Shown here in pieces: positions 63,644 through 64,000 of a stretch of 64,000 bases of DNA (its first letter is position 1; the number at the start of each line of letters is the position of its first letter). A program made the translations under genes and the position numbers. The notes beneath the pieces are model-generated. The model had not been told where the DNA came from. It did not search any database and worked only from the letters and a program-made list of their open reading frames with translations. The stretch comes from Marinibacterium anthonyi (GTDB lineage: Bacteria; Pseudomonadota; Alphaproteobacteria; Rhodobacterales; Rhodobacteraceae), in contig CP031585.1 in assembly GCA_003217735.2 (NCBI GenBank), positions 851,001 to 915,000 of the forward strand, in the 5' to 3' direction.

Positions 63644-64000
63644 GATCGTCCGGGTGTTGGCGCTTGGGTCGGGGCAGGGGGCTGTTCGTGGAACACGGCT
63701 TCGGTCCGGCTTTGACCCTTCGACGGGGGTGCGCCGAGTCGATGGTCCTATGACTCGGGGTTGAAGCGGGTGTTCGGGCGGGGGCCCCTGCGTCATGCTG
63801 GGGATAAGTGTGTGGAAATCGCCCAGGATTCGATCACGGCGCCGCGACGAGGCCTTTTCAACAGCGGTTTCGGGCCGGTTGCGCGAAAAAGATATGGGAA
63901 ATAACCGTTGTTTTACAGTGGCGTACGGGGTTCGTTGAAGAAAACATGACACTGGCGCGAAAAAGGGCTTGCGGGTCCCCGGCACTAACCGTAGAACCCC
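63644..64000. other. 357-bp terminal region without a supported gene
   Basis: Nothing can be called safely. Short open frames on both strands have no signatures. Around 63895-63950 the sequence becomes less GC-rich (GGAAATAACCGTTGTTTTACAG), which may be the start of a promoter region for a gene beyond the window. Confidence 0.35.

Noticed and set aside
61199..63985. 928-residue open frame on the - strand
   Set aside because: It is antisense to the LysR and beta-lactamase-fold genes; no start, motif or natural composition.

Overview
The window is a GC-rich alphaproteobacterial chromosome segment, almost certainly from the Rhodobacterales (Roseobacter group or a close relative). The evidence is the gene order miaB-phoH-ybeY-corC-lnt-metK-trmB, the order aroA-cmk-(...)-rpsA-ihfB-lapA-trpF, a SAM/SAH-type riboswitch candidate in front of metK (a class known from Rhodobacterales), and the codon bias. 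No rRNA genes or CRISPR arrays are present. One tRNA gene, tRNA-Ser(GCT), is at 48278-48367.

Layout. Positions 1-36.8 kb are mostly housekeeping. They hold tRNA modification and RNA maturation genes (miaB, phoH, ybeY, trmB, pth), envelope genes (an OmpA-type protein with a paralogous lipoprotein, corC/hlyC, lnt, a phospholipase D/cardiolipin synthase, a large MscS channel), metK, aroA-cmk, rpsA, ihfB-lapA-trpF, trpB, trpA, rplY, an lldD-type dehydrogenase and ychF. Between them are an RTX protein, two MFS transporters, a CDF metal exporter, a sulfotransferase-like gene and several unknowns. The intergenic gaps contain several palindromic repeats.

Positions 37-48.2 kb form a catabolic block: a sugar/nucleoside-type ABC importer, an isochorismatase-family amidase, a flavin reductase, a clear RutA pyrimidine monooxygenase on the opposite strand, GntR and LysR regulators, a second RutF-like flavin reductase, a RibB-fold protein that has lost the RibB active-site loops, and an asparaginase-family amidohydrolase with a substitution in its substrate motif. 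The rest of the E. coli Rut pathway (RutC, D, E, G) is not in the window.

Positions 48.36-54.41 kb form a small genomic island at the 3' end of tRNA-Ser. It is bounded by a 151-bp imperfect direct repeat that begins with the last bases of the tRNA. It carries an IS3-family element, a truncated hsdR, a large serine recombinase, a ParDE-type toxin-antitoxin pair, a predicted DNA-binding protein and an unknown gene.

Positions 55.2-62.3 kb form a hydantoin-utilisation operon: an amino-acid-type ABC importer (binding protein, ATPase, two permeases), N-carbamoyl-D-amino-acid hydrolase, D-hydantoinase/dihydropyrimidinase, an Asp/Glu/hydantoin racemase and a LysR regulator. It is followed by an exported beta-lactamase-fold protein without the catalytic SxxK motif. 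Together the flanks of the island suggest a locus for importing and opening pyrimidine- or hydantoin-type N-heterocycles to release nitrogen and amino acids, now split by the island. The substrates are inferred, not shown.
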